The notes beneath the pieces are model-generated. The model did not search any database. It was not told the DNA's origin and saw only the letters and a program-made list of their open reading frames with translations. The position numbers and the translations under genes are program-made. Shown here in pieces: positions 33,045-43,440 of a stretch of DNA of 64,000 nucleotides. Numbering within the stretch: the stretch's first letter is position 1; every line of letters starts with the position of its first letter. The stretch is from Impatiens glandulifera (Eukaryota; Streptophyta; Magnoliopsida; Ericales; Balsaminaceae), in NCBI RefSeq assembly GCF_907164915.1, contig NC_061867.1, forward strand, positions 55,179,771 through 55,243,770, given 5' to 3'.

Positions 33045-36000
33045 GTGAAAAAGGGTACACTTCTCAACCTTGTTTGTTCTGAGGTTAATTTGGTTTCTGC
33101 ATCTAGACATACATGGTGGTTAGATTCTGGTGCTACCATTCACATTAGTATGTCTATGCAGGGTTGCCTGAATTGCCGAAAGCCGAATGATGCTGAAAGA
33201 TACATTTTTGTGGGCAATGGCGAAACAGTTGAAGTTGAAGCTATCGGAGACTTTAGATTGTTACTAAAATCTGGACAGTTTTTGGACTTAAATGATACTT
33301 TTGTTGTACCGTCTTTTAGACGAAACTTAATTTCCATTTCAGCATTGGACAAATTTGGTTATTTTGGTTCATTTGGAAATGGAAAATTTAGTTTATCATT
33401 AAATTCAAATGTTATGGGTTCTGGTTTTTTATCTGTTTGTGACAATCTATACATGTTAGAAACTGTAGCTTCATTTAATGAAACCTTGCAAGTTAATTCA
33501 AGAGGTGCAAAACGTAAATTAACTAATGATGATTCAGCTCTGTTATGGCATAGACGTTTAGGTCATATCTCTCAAAAGAGAATTGAAAAGCTTGTGTCAA
33601 ATGAGATATTAAGTCCTCTTGATATGACTGACTTTAATGTTTGTGTTAGTTGTATTAAAGGGAAACAAACGAGTGTAAGGAGATTTGAAGCTAACCGAGC
33701 GACGGAAGTCCTTGAATTGATACATACTGATATTTGTGGACCATTCCCTACAGCAGCTTGGAATGGTCAACAATATTATATATCATTCATTGACGATTTC
33801 TCGCGTTATGCCTACATATATCTCATTCAAGAGAAGTCACAATCTTTGGACGTGTTCAAATCCTTTAAAGCTGAAGTTGAAAATCAGCTTGATAAAAAGA
33901 TTAAGGCCGTCAGATCCGATCGTGGGGGTGAATATTATGGTCGGTATGACGGGTCAAGTGAACAACGTCCAGGACCATTTGCTAAATTCCTAAGAGAATG
34001 CGGTATTGTTCCTCAGTACACCATGCCGGGTTCGCCTAACATGAATGGTGTTGCTGAAAGACGAAACCGCACACTTAAGGACATGGTAAGGAGCATGATT
34101 GCAAATTCAAGCTTACCAGAATCTCTTTGGGGTGAAGCACTAAAGACATCAGCTTATATCCTTAACAGGGTACCTACTAAGGCGACGACTAACAAAACCC
34201 CATATGAGTGTTGGACAGGCCGAAAACCTGTATTAACACATTTACATGTATGGGGGTGTCCAGCTGAGGCAAGGCCATACAGGCCAAATGAAAAGAAATT
34301 GGACTCTAAGACTGTTAGTTGTTATTTTGTTGGATATCCTGAAAGGTCAAGGGGGTACAAATTTTATGATCCTACGGTAAAGACAATTTTTGAAACGGGA
34401 AATGCCCGGTTTTTCGAGGATATAGAGTGTGTGAGGAAAGATAAGGAAAACATTGTCTTTGAAGAAAAATTTGTTTATATTCCTTTGGTTTCACTTGATT
34501 TTAATCAAGTGGATAATGAAAAGGACAATGTGCTTTCTGAACCTATTCAAGAAGAAATTCTGGAAGAACAAACTCAACAATCTCGAGAAACTATGCCATT
34601 ACGAAGGTCCACTAGAGAAAGAAGGAGTACGATTTCAGACGATTATTACGTATTCTTACAAGAACATGAGGACATAGACGAAGTAAAAGATGACCCTGTC
34701 ACTTTCAACCAAGTCATTAAGAGTTCTGATTCTCAAAAATGGATTGATGCCATGAATGAGGAGTTAAAGTCTATGAAGGACAATGACGTTTGGGATCTCG
34801 TTCCGTTACCTGCAGGTTCGAAACCCGTTGGTTGTAAATGGATTTTTAAATCCAAAAGGGATTCGAATGGTAACATTGAGAGATTCAAAGCACGTCTTGT
34901 TGCTAAGGGTTTTACTCAAAAGGAAGGCATCGACTATAAGGAAACTTTTTCTCCGGTATCTACGAAAGATTCCTTTAGAACTATAATGGCACTCGTAGCT
35001 CATTATGATTTAGAGTTACATCAGATGGATGTTAAGACTGCGTTTCTTAATGGCGACATTAATGAAACAATATATATGGTGCAACCCGAGTTCTTTGATT
35101 CTGATAATTCAAAGGACTTAGTTTGTAAACTGAAGAAATCCATCTACGGGCTAAAGCAAGCTTCCCGTCAATGGTATTACAAATTTCATCAAGCTGTTAT
35201 CTCATATGGTTTTGAGGCAAATAAAGTTGATGATTGTATATACCATAAATTTAGTGGGAATAAAATTATGTTTCTGATTTTATATGTTGATGACATATTA
35301 TTGGCATGCAATGATATAGGCTTATTGCAAGACACTAAGAAATTTCTTTCAACGAAATTTGAAATGAAAGATCTTGGTGACGCTTCTTTTGTATTAGTAA
35401 TTCAGATATATCGAGATCGTGGTCAAGGTATACTTGGATTATCACAAAAGAACTATATCGAGAAGGTTTTAAAAAGGTTTGGCATGCATGAATGTAAAGT
35501 AGGAGATACCCCTGTGGCTAAAGGAGACAAAATAGATAAAAGTCAATGCCCTTCAAGTGACTTTGAAGCCAAAGAAATGCAAAAGATTCCTTATGATTCT
35601 GCAGTAGGAAGCTTAATGTATGCTCAAGTATGCACGCGTCCGGATATAGCGTACATAGTTGGCATGTTAGGAAGATACTTGAATAATCCTGGATTGGATC
35701 ATTGGAAGGCTGTAAAAAGAGTATTCAGATATTTACAAAGAACTAAGGAATATATGCTCACATACAAGAAATCAGATCAGCTTGAGATCATAGGGTACAC
35801 TGATTCTGATTTTGCTGGATGCAAAGATGACTTGAAGTCAACATCAGGCTATATTTTCCTTTTAGCTGGAGGAGCTATCTCTTGGAAGAGTGCTAAACAG
35901 AAACTTACAGCTTCTTCAACTATGGCAGCTGAATTTATAGCATGCTATGAAGCATCTAATCAAGCATTATGGCTGAATAATTTTATTATGGGATTACAAG

Positions 36001-36272
36001 TCAAAGAGATCGAAAGACCACTTAAGATACTATGTGATAATCAGTCAGCTGTAATGTTCTCTAACAACAATAGGAGTTTCTCAAAGTCTAAGTTTGTAGA
36101 CATCAAGTTTCTGGTTGTTAAGGAAAGAGTTCAGGATGGTCAAATATCTATAGAACACATTGGAACAGACTTCATGATAGCGGATCCGCTCACTAAGGGA
36201 TTACAACCCAAGGTCTTTCATAAGCATGTTGCCCATATGGGGGTTGTATCTCTTAGAGATATTGAAGTTTAG
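33045..36272 (+). CDS. Copia-1 Pol (protease, integrase, RT, RNase H)
   Basis: About 1075 residues, in the same frame as gag. In order: protease with WWLDSGATIHIS; the HHCC region of integrase (LLWHRRLGHIS, then CVSCIKGKQT); the integrase core with HTDICGPF and FIDDFSRY; reverse transcriptase with FKARLVAKGFTQKEGIDY, MDVKTAFLNGD and the active-site YVDDILLA; and RNase H with YTDSDFAGCKDDLKSTSGY. The frame is otherwise open to the stop at 36270-36272. Proteins of this group copy element RNA into DNA and integrate it. The first residues are not preceded by a proper ATG, so translation must come from gag if it occurs at all. Confidence 0.92.
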   Translation: MKKGTLLNLVCSEVNLVSASRHTWWLDSGATIHISMSMQGCLNCRKPNDAERYIFVGNGETVEVEAIGDFRLLLKSGQFLDLNDTFVVPSFRRNLISISALDKFGYFGSFGNGKFSLSLNSNVMGSGFLSVCDNLYMLETVASFNETLQVNSRGAKRKLTNDDSALLWHRRLGHISQKRIEKLVSNEILSPLDMTDFNVCVSCIKGKQTSVRRFEANRATEVLELIHTDICGPFPTAAWNGQQYYISFIDDFSRYAYIYLIQEKSQSLDVFKSFKAEVENQLDKKIKAVRSDRGGEYYGRYDGSSEQRPGPFAKFLRECGIVPQYTMPGSPNMNGVAERRNRTLKDMVRSMIANSSLPESLWGEALKTSAYILNRVPTKATTNKTPYECWTGRKPVLTHLHVWGCPAEARPYRPNEKKLDSKTVSCYFVGYPERSRGYKFYDPTVKTIFETGNARFFEDIECVRKDKENIVFEEKFVYIPLVSLDFNQVDNEKDNVLSEPIQEEILEEQTQQSRETMPLRRSTRERRSTISDDYYVFLQEHEDIDEVKDDPVTFNQVIKSSDSQKWIDAMNEELKSMKDNDVWDLVPLPAGSKPVGCKWIFKSKRDSNGNIERFKARLVAKGFTQKEGIDYKETFSPVSTKDSFRTIMALVAHYDLELHQMDVKTAFLNGDINETIYMVQPEFFDSDNSKDLVCKLKKSIYGLKQASRQWYYKFHQAVISYGFEANKVDDCIYHKFSGNKIMFLILYVDDILLACNDIGLLQDTKKFLSTKFEMKDLGDASFVLVIQIYRDRGQGILGLSQKNYIEKVLKRFGMHECKVGDTPVAKGDKIDKSQCPSSDFEAKEMQKIPYDSAVGSLMYAQVCTRPDIAYIVGMLGRYLNNPGLDHWKAVKRVFRYLQRTKEYMLTYKKSDQLEIIGYTDSDFAGCKDDLKSTSGYIFLLAGGAISWKSAKQKLTASSTMAAEFIACYEASNQALWLNNFIMGLQVKEIERPLKILCDNQSAVMFSNNNRSFSKSKFVDIKFLVVKERVQDGQISIEHIGTDFMIADPLTKGLQPKVFHKHVAHMGVVSLRDIEV

Positions 36273-36668
36273 TGGGAGTCTGTATGTTTTTTGGGATACT
36301 ATTCTATGGATATTTGTAATATATATTTTGGTTTAATCATTTTGGTATTAATTTTGGTGTTCATTTAGTCCATTCTGGCTATTTTATGGATCTCAATACA
36401 GTTTTTGTTGGACCAGTTGGAAATAGGCATGTTAAATCACATTACATGTAATTTCCATGCTACACATCCATATTTGATCTATGTCATTTGGTTATATTAA
36501 TGCTTGTGATCATTGATCGGTTAAGCTACGATAATGATAACGAAAGCCGCTTTGGTTCTGCATTTGATATAATCAATGGACAAGATTGTTTGAATATATT
36601 CTTTTAGATAATAACAAAATTTGATATCATAAGGATAATGTATAATTGTTTAGTTCATAATTTAATCC

Positions 36669-36679
36669 AAGTGGGAGAT
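36669..36679 (+). other. Copia-1 polypurine tract
   Basis: AAGTGGGAGAT immediately upstream of the 3' LTR, the usual priming site for plus-strand DNA synthesis. Confidence 0.88.
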
Positions 36680-37176
36680 TGTTAGAATTATATGGATTTA
36701 TAATTCTAAAATGGATTTAAATTATTTGACTAAAGGTTATATATGTTATTATTATTAAGCTAAATCAATTTTAAGTGATTTATAAAGATTAAGGGATTTT
36801 GGAGTATATTGAAAGTAATATGGATAATTTATATATGTGTAGATACCTTAGGATAATTTTATATTTTGTGATGGTCAAAATAAAATTATCAAATAAAGCA
36901 TATAAAATGGGTTATGGTCCCCAATTCACTCTCACCTACAATCCTTGGAGCCTCCATCGATCCATAGAGAGAGAAGAAGGTGATTGCTGAGTTTGGAAGA
37001 TCAAAACACCCAATCTTCTGTGATAGACAGAGGATAATGGATCAAGGTATTTTTCTCACTCTAATAGTTTGCCTGTAGTCTTCAACTAAAAGATTTTGGA
37101 TGATAGGTTTCTTCCTCTAATGATTTAGTTTGTATTCTAAGATTTATTCACTTAGTTTTTAGAATTGGATCTAACA
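36680..37176 (+). repeat. Copia-1 3' LTR
   Basis: 497 bp, same length as the 5' LTR with two substitutions. Followed directly by the target duplication CCATA at 37177-37181. Confidence 0.95.
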
Positions 37177-37909
37177 CCATACCCCAACGATTGTGCTATT
37201 TGTCCAACGTTATTACTATAAACCAATCCAACAGTCTCCCCACAGAAATACGAAACATAGTAAAGACAAAAATCGGTTCGACTAAGAAGCCTCTTACTCG
37301 AATGCTCATCCCCAAGCATCACCAATTGATCTTTCTCCACGACACAATCACAACACCCCTCTTTCCTCTCTTCCAAAACAAACCCGTCGTTAATACCATC
37401 GTTAATACCGTCGTTAGTTTCTATCAACTCCTTATGAACATCAAAATTTCCCATATCAATCAAGTTAAAGCTTGAAGGAGAACCACGACCGATAGAGCTT
37501 GTTTGGATTATCAACGGGAGAAGAAGGAGAATTATCGCTCCAGCAAGTAATGCGCGAGCGATAGATGAGGTAGTTTCGATTTGGTCGAGGATTATAAGGA
37601 GATAATGATCAGTTATAACAGCTAGAACGTTGAAAAAAAGGAAGATGAGAGAATCACGTCGAATGGCTTGTGAGGAAAGTGGTTCGATATTTGAGGGTTA
37701 ATGGAGAATTATTGGGAGAACGGAAATGAGGGTGATGATGAGAGGAATAATCGTGTTGAGGAGAAGATAAAGAGTGTATTTTCCGGATTGGATTGAAACT
37801 GCTATGAGATTGTATAGAGCTGCACTTACTCCATTGAAGCTGATGCTGAAAGCTAGAGCAAGAGGTCTATTGTCTGGAAAGTTCTTGATGCATAAAACAT
37901 AGCATATTG
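37177..37909 (-). pseudogene. Transporter pseudogene exon 2, middle piece
   Basis: Aligns with 53181-53897 of the intact gene. Compared with it, there is a nonsense change of a Gln codon to TAA at 37698-37700, a 12-bp in-frame loss near 37517 and a 9-bp in-frame gain near 37400 (an extra NDGI-type repeat). It is bounded by the young copia element on one side and the old one on the other. Confidence 0.88.
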
Positions 37910-38071
37910 TGTTTGAAATATTCCTGACTGTTACAACTTTTACAAATAAATGAAAGATCTGCATTAACAAGAAAAAAAAGAGTTAACCACTCTTGTAATT
38001 GTTTTTTAGATATTAAAGATTTTATAGAAAATTTTCAAAGTTTTGTGAGTAATTCTCTTCCTGGGCCAACA
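37910..38071 (+). repeat. Copia-2 5' LTR
   Basis: Begins TGTTTGAAATATTCC and ends GGGCCAACA; the conserved interior has TTACAACTTTTACAAATAAA and AAAGTTTTGTGAGTAATTC. Confidence 0.88.
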
Positions 38072-38072
38072 T

Positions 38073-39020
38073 TTGGTATTAGAGCATCAGGTGAATGCCA
38101 AAAATTATCCGGTGGGATCCAATGTCGAAGGGTGCAGGATCATCAGGGACGCAACAAAACAATGGAATATTCCACTATCCGCAGCTAACACACACGAACT
38201 ACATCAGTTGGGTGATTCGTGTACAGACTATGATGGAGGACCAAGGAGTATGGGGGCAGTCGAGTCAGTAGAAGGCACAAAGATTGATGTTCAGCTTGAT
38301 AAGAAGGCGATGTCACATCTTCTACAAACACTTCCGGATGATCTTCTCATGCAGGTGGCAAATAAGAAGATGACGAAGGAAGTGTGGAATTGTCTCAAGA
38401 CGAGGTTCGTTGGCGCAGACCGTGTGAAGAATGCACGATTGCAGACATTGAAGAGTGAGTTTGATAGGATGCATATGAACGACAGCGAGTTTCTCGATCA
38501 ATATGTTGGTCGACTCACATTCATATCAGTCAGGTACTCAAGCCTTGGAGAAACACTAAATAATATTGCGATAGTAAAGAAGCTCTTCGACACCGTGCCA
38601 AAAAGGTATCAGTGTGGTAGCCGGTATCGAGTAATTTTACAACCTCGAGACGTTAACATTCGAGGAAGCTGTTGGAAGGCTGAAGGTCTTCGAGAAGCGT
38701 ACACGCAAGAAAAACACAAGCTTTAGAGGAAACCAAGGACAAGTGCTACTCACTCAAGAGGAGTGGAAGGCACGGTTGAAAAAGGACGAGGAAGACTCGT
38801 TGAACCAGTGGAAAAAGGATTTCACAGATAGTAGGCCCGTGGTCAAGGAGGTAGAACTCGAGGTAGAGGCCAAGGGAGAGGAGGCCGAGGAGCACCATCT
38901 CGGAAAGACAAAGAAGGTGGTTCAGGTGGTCGAGGAGCTCCTCGAGACAAAAGTCACATTCGCTGTTTTAATTGCAACGAGATGGGACATTACTCAACTC
39001 AATGTAGAGCAAAGAAGAAC
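38073..39020 (+). pseudogene. Copia-2 gag remains
   Basis: The capsid-like part reads SHLLQTLPDDLLMQVANKK, then VWNCLKTRFVGADRV and SLGETLNNIAIVKKLFDTVP. An in-frame stop at 38724-38726 and at least one further disruption precede the zinc knuckle CFNCNEMGHYSTQC near 38964. It cannot make an intact Gag. Confidence 0.85.
38074..38085 (+). other. Copia-2 primer-binding site
   Basis: TGGTATTAGAGC, two bases after the LTR, one base different from the site in Copia-1. Confidence 0.8.
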
Positions 39021-39099
39021 GATGTATCACACCTTACCTACGCAGACAACGTCGAACCAGCATTACTTATGGCAATCTCGGAGGAGATTCCGCCAATCA

Positions 39100-42000
39100 A
39101 TATTGTCATGCTGAATGAAATGAAGCTGACTCCAAAAATGCTAGAAGCTAAGAACGATGAGACATCAAGATATGCTTCGTTCTTGGACAATGGCGTTATC
39201 AATCACATGACTGGTGATAAAGAAAAGTTCTTTGAACTAGACGAGGCAGTCACTAGAAAGGTGAAGTTCGAAGATGGTTCCACGGTATAAATTTGTGGAA
39301 AAGGTTCTATCATGTTCGAATGCAAAAATGGCGACCAATGCTTCTCGAGGGAGTTTTTTTCATTCCTTCTTTAAAAAGTAATCTAGTGAGTCTCAGGCAA
39401 CTTACCGAGACAGGTCATAGGGTGGTAATGGACGGAGAAGCGCTTGAAGTCTTCTCTAAGAACCCTTCATGCCTTATCATGAAAGTGAGACGAACTCATA
39501 ATCGACTATATCAAATTTGCTTGAAATTAGCAAAATCAGTTTGTCTTTTAGCTAATCTTGAAGATCCAGCATGGTTATGACATGCTCGTCCCGGTCATGT
39601 TAACTTCCAAGCACTAAAATCCCTTATAAATAAGGGAATGGCTGCTGGTGTTCCAAAAATTTCTCCTCCAAAACAACTTTGTCGAACATGCCTAGTTGCT
39701 AAACAAACAAGACAACCATTTGCGCTAGAAGCCAAGTTTCGAGCGAAAAAGGCACTCGAATTGTTGCACATTGACTTATGTGGGCCAATCACGCCATCAA
39801 CCCCAGGAGGAAATCGATACTTCATGTTGATTATTGATGATAATTCCAGGTGGATGTGGCTCCATATGTTTAAAGCAAAGGACGAAGCATGCTCTTCGTT
39901 TTAAAAAACGAAGCAATTGGTCGAGAATGTGACCGGACTTTGAATCAAAGTTCTTCGTTCAAATATAGGAGGTGAATTATTCTCAAGGGAATTTGCAGAG
40001 ATGTGTGAAGAAGTAGGGATAGAGCGACAATTCACCGCACCGTACTTTCCTCAACAAAATGGTGTGGTGGAGAGGCGTAATCGAACAGTGATGACCATGG
40101 CTAGGTCGTTGCTCAAAAGCATGGTAGTCCCGAGAAAGTATTGGGGGGAGGCAGTTCGTCATGCAATCTATCTTCTCAATCGGGTTCCAACCAAAGCTAT
40201 TCGAGACAAAACTTCATTTGAGATGTGAACTGGAATGAAGCCACACCTAGCGCACCTTCATGTTTTTGGGTGTACTGCGCACGCCAAGGTGACCATTCCC
40301 CATCTAAAAAAGTTAGTCGTTTGTCTATTTAGGTGTCGAAGAAGGAAGTAAGGCACACACAGGTTGCTCGAACCACAAAAATGACAAGATCCATGTGAGT
40401 CGTGACGTTGTGTTCGAAGAAAGTACAGCATGTGATTGGAAAAATGAAAAGAGTGATCAACCCTTCAAATTTTACGAAGAGGTTAATCACGAGCATGTTA
40501 GAATTAGAACGATGATATTTGAGAGTGGATCGACAAAAGGACAGTCTACTTCAGAAATGTTTCAAGAGGCTGTCTCGAATCCTCCACAGCTCGAGCAAGT
40601 GACTGTAAAAACAAACCAAGTCGATGGTTTACCCACTCCATGGTCAGGTGGACACGTTGGGAGTGATGAAGGACCTGTTCGATACAAGAACATGACCGAT
40701 ATCTTGGAAGAAGCACCTCGAGTGACACTTGATTTTGAAGACTTGATGTTAGCACAGACGGAGGAACCTTCTTGCTACAATAAAGCGGCTGGACAACCAA
40801 AATGGGAAGAAGCTCTAACTAAAGAAGCCATCGAGAAGAATGAGACATGGTCTCTCGTCCCATTGTCAGTAGAACACAAAGTAATTGAACTCAAATGGGT
40901 ATTTAAGCTCAAGAAAAACTCAAATAGTGAGGTGATCCAGCACAAAGCTTATTTAGTTGCAAAGGGATATGTGCAACGACAAGGCATTGACTTCGAAGAA
41001 ACTTTCGCTCCAGTCGCTCGAATGGACACAATTCGAGTCATTCTTGCCTTGGCATCCAATTGTGGTTGAAAATATATCATCTCGATGTAAAGTCAGCTTT
41101 TCTCAATGGAGAACTGGAAGAGGAAGTGTACATCACTCAACCAGAAGGATTTAAAGCCACAGGGAAGGAGAATATGGTGCTTAAATTAATAAAGGCATTA
41201 TATGGCCTAATGCAAGCTCCTCGTGCATGGAATCTAAAGTTGGAGAAAAGTTTGAAGCAAATGGGCTTCGAAAAGTGTACACAGGAGCAAGCGGTGTACA
41301 CAAGAGGCAACGCTAATACCCGAATTATTGTTGGCATTTACGTGGATGATCTTATTTTAATAGGTGAAGATCCAAAGGGTGTCAAACTTTTCAAGAAGTA
41401 GATAATGGGGGAGTTCGAGATGAGTGATCTCGGATTGCTTTCATACTACCTTAGAATCGAGGTAGATCAGTTCAAAGGAGATGTCTCGATCAAGCAGACA
41501 ACATATGCCAAAAAAGTGTTGAACCAATTTGGAATGCTTGATTGTAACTCAACAAAGGCACCAATGGAGCATAGAGCTCAACTCTATAAGGATCCCGAAG
41601 GACAACCGATTGATGCAATTGAATATCGAAGAGTCATTGGTTGTCTGCGCTATCTCCTTCATACACGGCCAGATCTTTCTTATGTTGTTGGTGTTGTTAG
41701 TAGATTCACGGAGAGGCCAACTGAGATGCATCATAAGGCAGTGAAGTAGGTACTTCGATACCTTCAAGGCACTATACACTTAGGTCTAGTGTTTCGAAAA
41801 GGAGGTGGTGACGATAAAATAGTGGGTTACTATGACAGTGATCTTGCAGGTGACCTAGATGACCGGAAAGTATGGGGGCATGGCGTTTTACATTAACGAT
41901 AGTCTTGTTTCGTGGAACTCCCAGAAACAGAAGACAGTGGCAGTGTGTCAAGCACTTTGGTTGAAATCATTGTTGTTTGAACTAAGTGGTTCGAAACCTA

Positions 42001-42260
42001 AGGTAGTGAAGCTCTACGTCGACAACAAGTCTGCACTTGCACTCATGAAAAACTTAGTTTTTCATGGTCGTAGAAAACACATCGACACGCAATATCATTT
42101 CATTCGAAAGTGTGTTGAAGGAAGTCAAATCAAAGTAGAGTTTGTTCGAACGGATGAATAGAAGGCCGACATACTTACGAAGGCTTTTCTAGTATCGAAA
42201 CTGGTGATGATGCGACACTTGATCGGTGTTCATAATCTCGAACCACGCCAGGACTAAGAG
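39100..42260 (+). pseudogene. Copia-2 pol remains
   Basis: Order of parts is kept but frames are interrupted repeatedly. The protease site reads FLDNGVINHMTG, where the catalytic DSG has become DNG. The integrase core has HIDLCGPITP and FPQQNGVVERRNRTV, with stops near 39580, 39904 and 40228. The reverse transcriptase has [17 protein letters not shown] and [11 protein letters not shown], with a stop after FKK at 41401. The RNase H region has YYDSDLAGD. This copy cannot encode a working polyprotein. Confidence 0.88.
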
Positions 42261-42266
42261 GGAGAA
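42256..42266 (+). other. Copia-2 polypurine tract
   Basis: AAGAGGGAGAA directly before the 3' LTR. Confidence 0.8.
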
Positions 42267-42429
42267 TGTTGGATTATTCCTAGCTGTTACAACTTTTACA
42301 AATAAATGAAAGATCTGCATTAATAATAAAAAAGAGAAAGATAAAAACTCTTGTAATTGTTTTTTAGATATTAAATATTTTATAGAAATTTCTCAAAGTT
42401 TTGTGAGTAATTCTCTTCCTAGGCAAACA
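42267..42429 (+). repeat. Copia-2 3' LTR
   Basis: 163 bp, begins TGTTGGATTATTCC and ends AGGCAAACA. Differs from the 5' LTR at roughly 20 positions including small indels. Confidence 0.88.
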
Positions 42430-42479
42430 GTGTTGAACCAGCATATGCTGCAGCTAGCTAGTAAACACAAAAGGAAAAC
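42430..42479 (-). pseudogene. Transporter pseudogene exon 2, 5' piece
   Basis: The first 50 bases of exon 2 with the acceptor still in place, followed by intron 1 sequence to about 42945 that matches 53958-54380. Exon 1 is absent: unit 1 ends inside intron 1. Confidence 0.85.
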
Positions 42480-42945
42480 CTACAAGACAAAGTGTAAGTC
42501 GACGAATTAAATTAGACATTAAATTCATAAACTTATTCAAGTTTCTCATCTTAATTCGGATCAAGTGTTTCCAAATGGACACTCAAATGTAAAAACTCGA
42601 AAAGAACGGAGGAATATCAATGGAGTAGAAAATTGTAGTGGACCTAAAAATATTCATTTTGCTATTTTGTGATGGGTTTATGTTGGAATTAACATGAGTC
42701 GTGATAATCTTTAAATTAGAGTGTTTTTATGAGAAACGAAAATGAAAAATATTCCTTTTGTTTCAAAACATTGACATAAATAGTTTCATTTGAATGTGTG
42801 TACAATTTTAAATTGTAAGTAAATTAATGTTTTGCCACCAAAAATATTAGATATAGAAATGTTTAATAATTGTTAAGGAACATATATGAAGTCACAATAA
42901 ATATTAAAATTTTATTATTAATATATATATCCTCCAACAATAATT

Positions 42946-43434
42946 GTTAAAATCTCGAGTTAACTCTTAAAATCTTACGATTTTATGATTTCACACATAT
43001 GGTTAACGAGTCTTATTTTAAGTAAACTCTTAAATAGGTAAACTATTACGATTTTAAATTTACGATAATAAGATTTTACGAGTTTACGAGTTTATAAATA
43101 ATTTCGATTTTACAATTCTATACGATTTTTACTTTTAAAAAACAAATTTAAATTAAAAATTAAAGTTATTATTTATTTAAATTAATTAATTTTGTAAATA
43201 TAATTTTTATAGTGTTATTTATTTATTATTAATTTTTAATTAATTTTATATTAAAATATATAATTTCTTAAAATTGGTTAAATACAAAATACTTAATTAT
43301 ATATATAAATAATAATAATAATAATATATAACTATTATTTTTCAAATTAAACTCTTACAATTTCACGTAAATTCTATATTTTACAAGTTTACAAATGTCT
43401 AACAATTTTTTGCAAACTCTCGATTTTGACCGCC
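42946..43434. mobile_element. MITE-like repeat R, copy 2, at the unit junction
   Basis: Starts GTTAAAATCTCGAGTTAACTC and ends CTCTCGATTTTGACCGCC. To its left is transporter intron 1 of unit 1; to its right, within about ten bases, begins truncated B3 copy C. It therefore sits exactly on the tandem duplication boundary. Confidence 0.6.
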
Positions 43435-43440
43435 TTAATC

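Larger units (their letters stand above)
30957..37176 (+). mobile_element. Young full-length Ty1/copia LTR retrotransposon (Copia-1)
   Basis: A 6.22-kb element with 497-bp LTRs (30957-31453 and 36680-37176), each TGTTAG...TAACA, flanked by the 5-bp target duplication CCATA. The LTRs differ at only two positions that I can find. A primer-binding site complementary to initiator tRNA-Met follows the 5' LTR, and a polypurine tract precedes the 3' LTR. Domain order is gag, protease, integrase, reverse transcriptase, RNase H, which defines copia. It lies in exon 2 of a transporter pseudogene. The gag and pol frames are in register but separated by one amber codon. Confidence 0.96.
37910..42429 (+). 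mobile_element. Old degenerate Ty1/copia LTR retrotransposon (Copia-2)
   Basis: A 4.5-kb element with short LTRs (162 bp at 37910-38071, 163 bp at 42267-42429) that are about 88% identical by eye, much more diverged than those of Copia-1. A primer-binding site TGGTATTAGAGC follows the 5' LTR, with one difference from the tRNA-Met complement, and a polypurine tract AAGAGGGAGAA precedes the 3' LTR. The internal frames are broken many times. It is inserted in exon 2 of the transporter pseudogene: the sequences on its two sides join to match the intact exon, with no clean 5-bp target duplication left. Confidence 0.93.

Noticed and set aside
31076..36990. Identical 63-codon frames near 31076 and 36799
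   Set aside because: Both lie in the two LTRs of Copia-1 and are identical because the LTRs are.
37191..37475. 94-codon plus-strand frame and its counterpart at 53193-53552
   Set aside because: Antisense to transporter exon 2; the conserved coding sense is on the minus strand.
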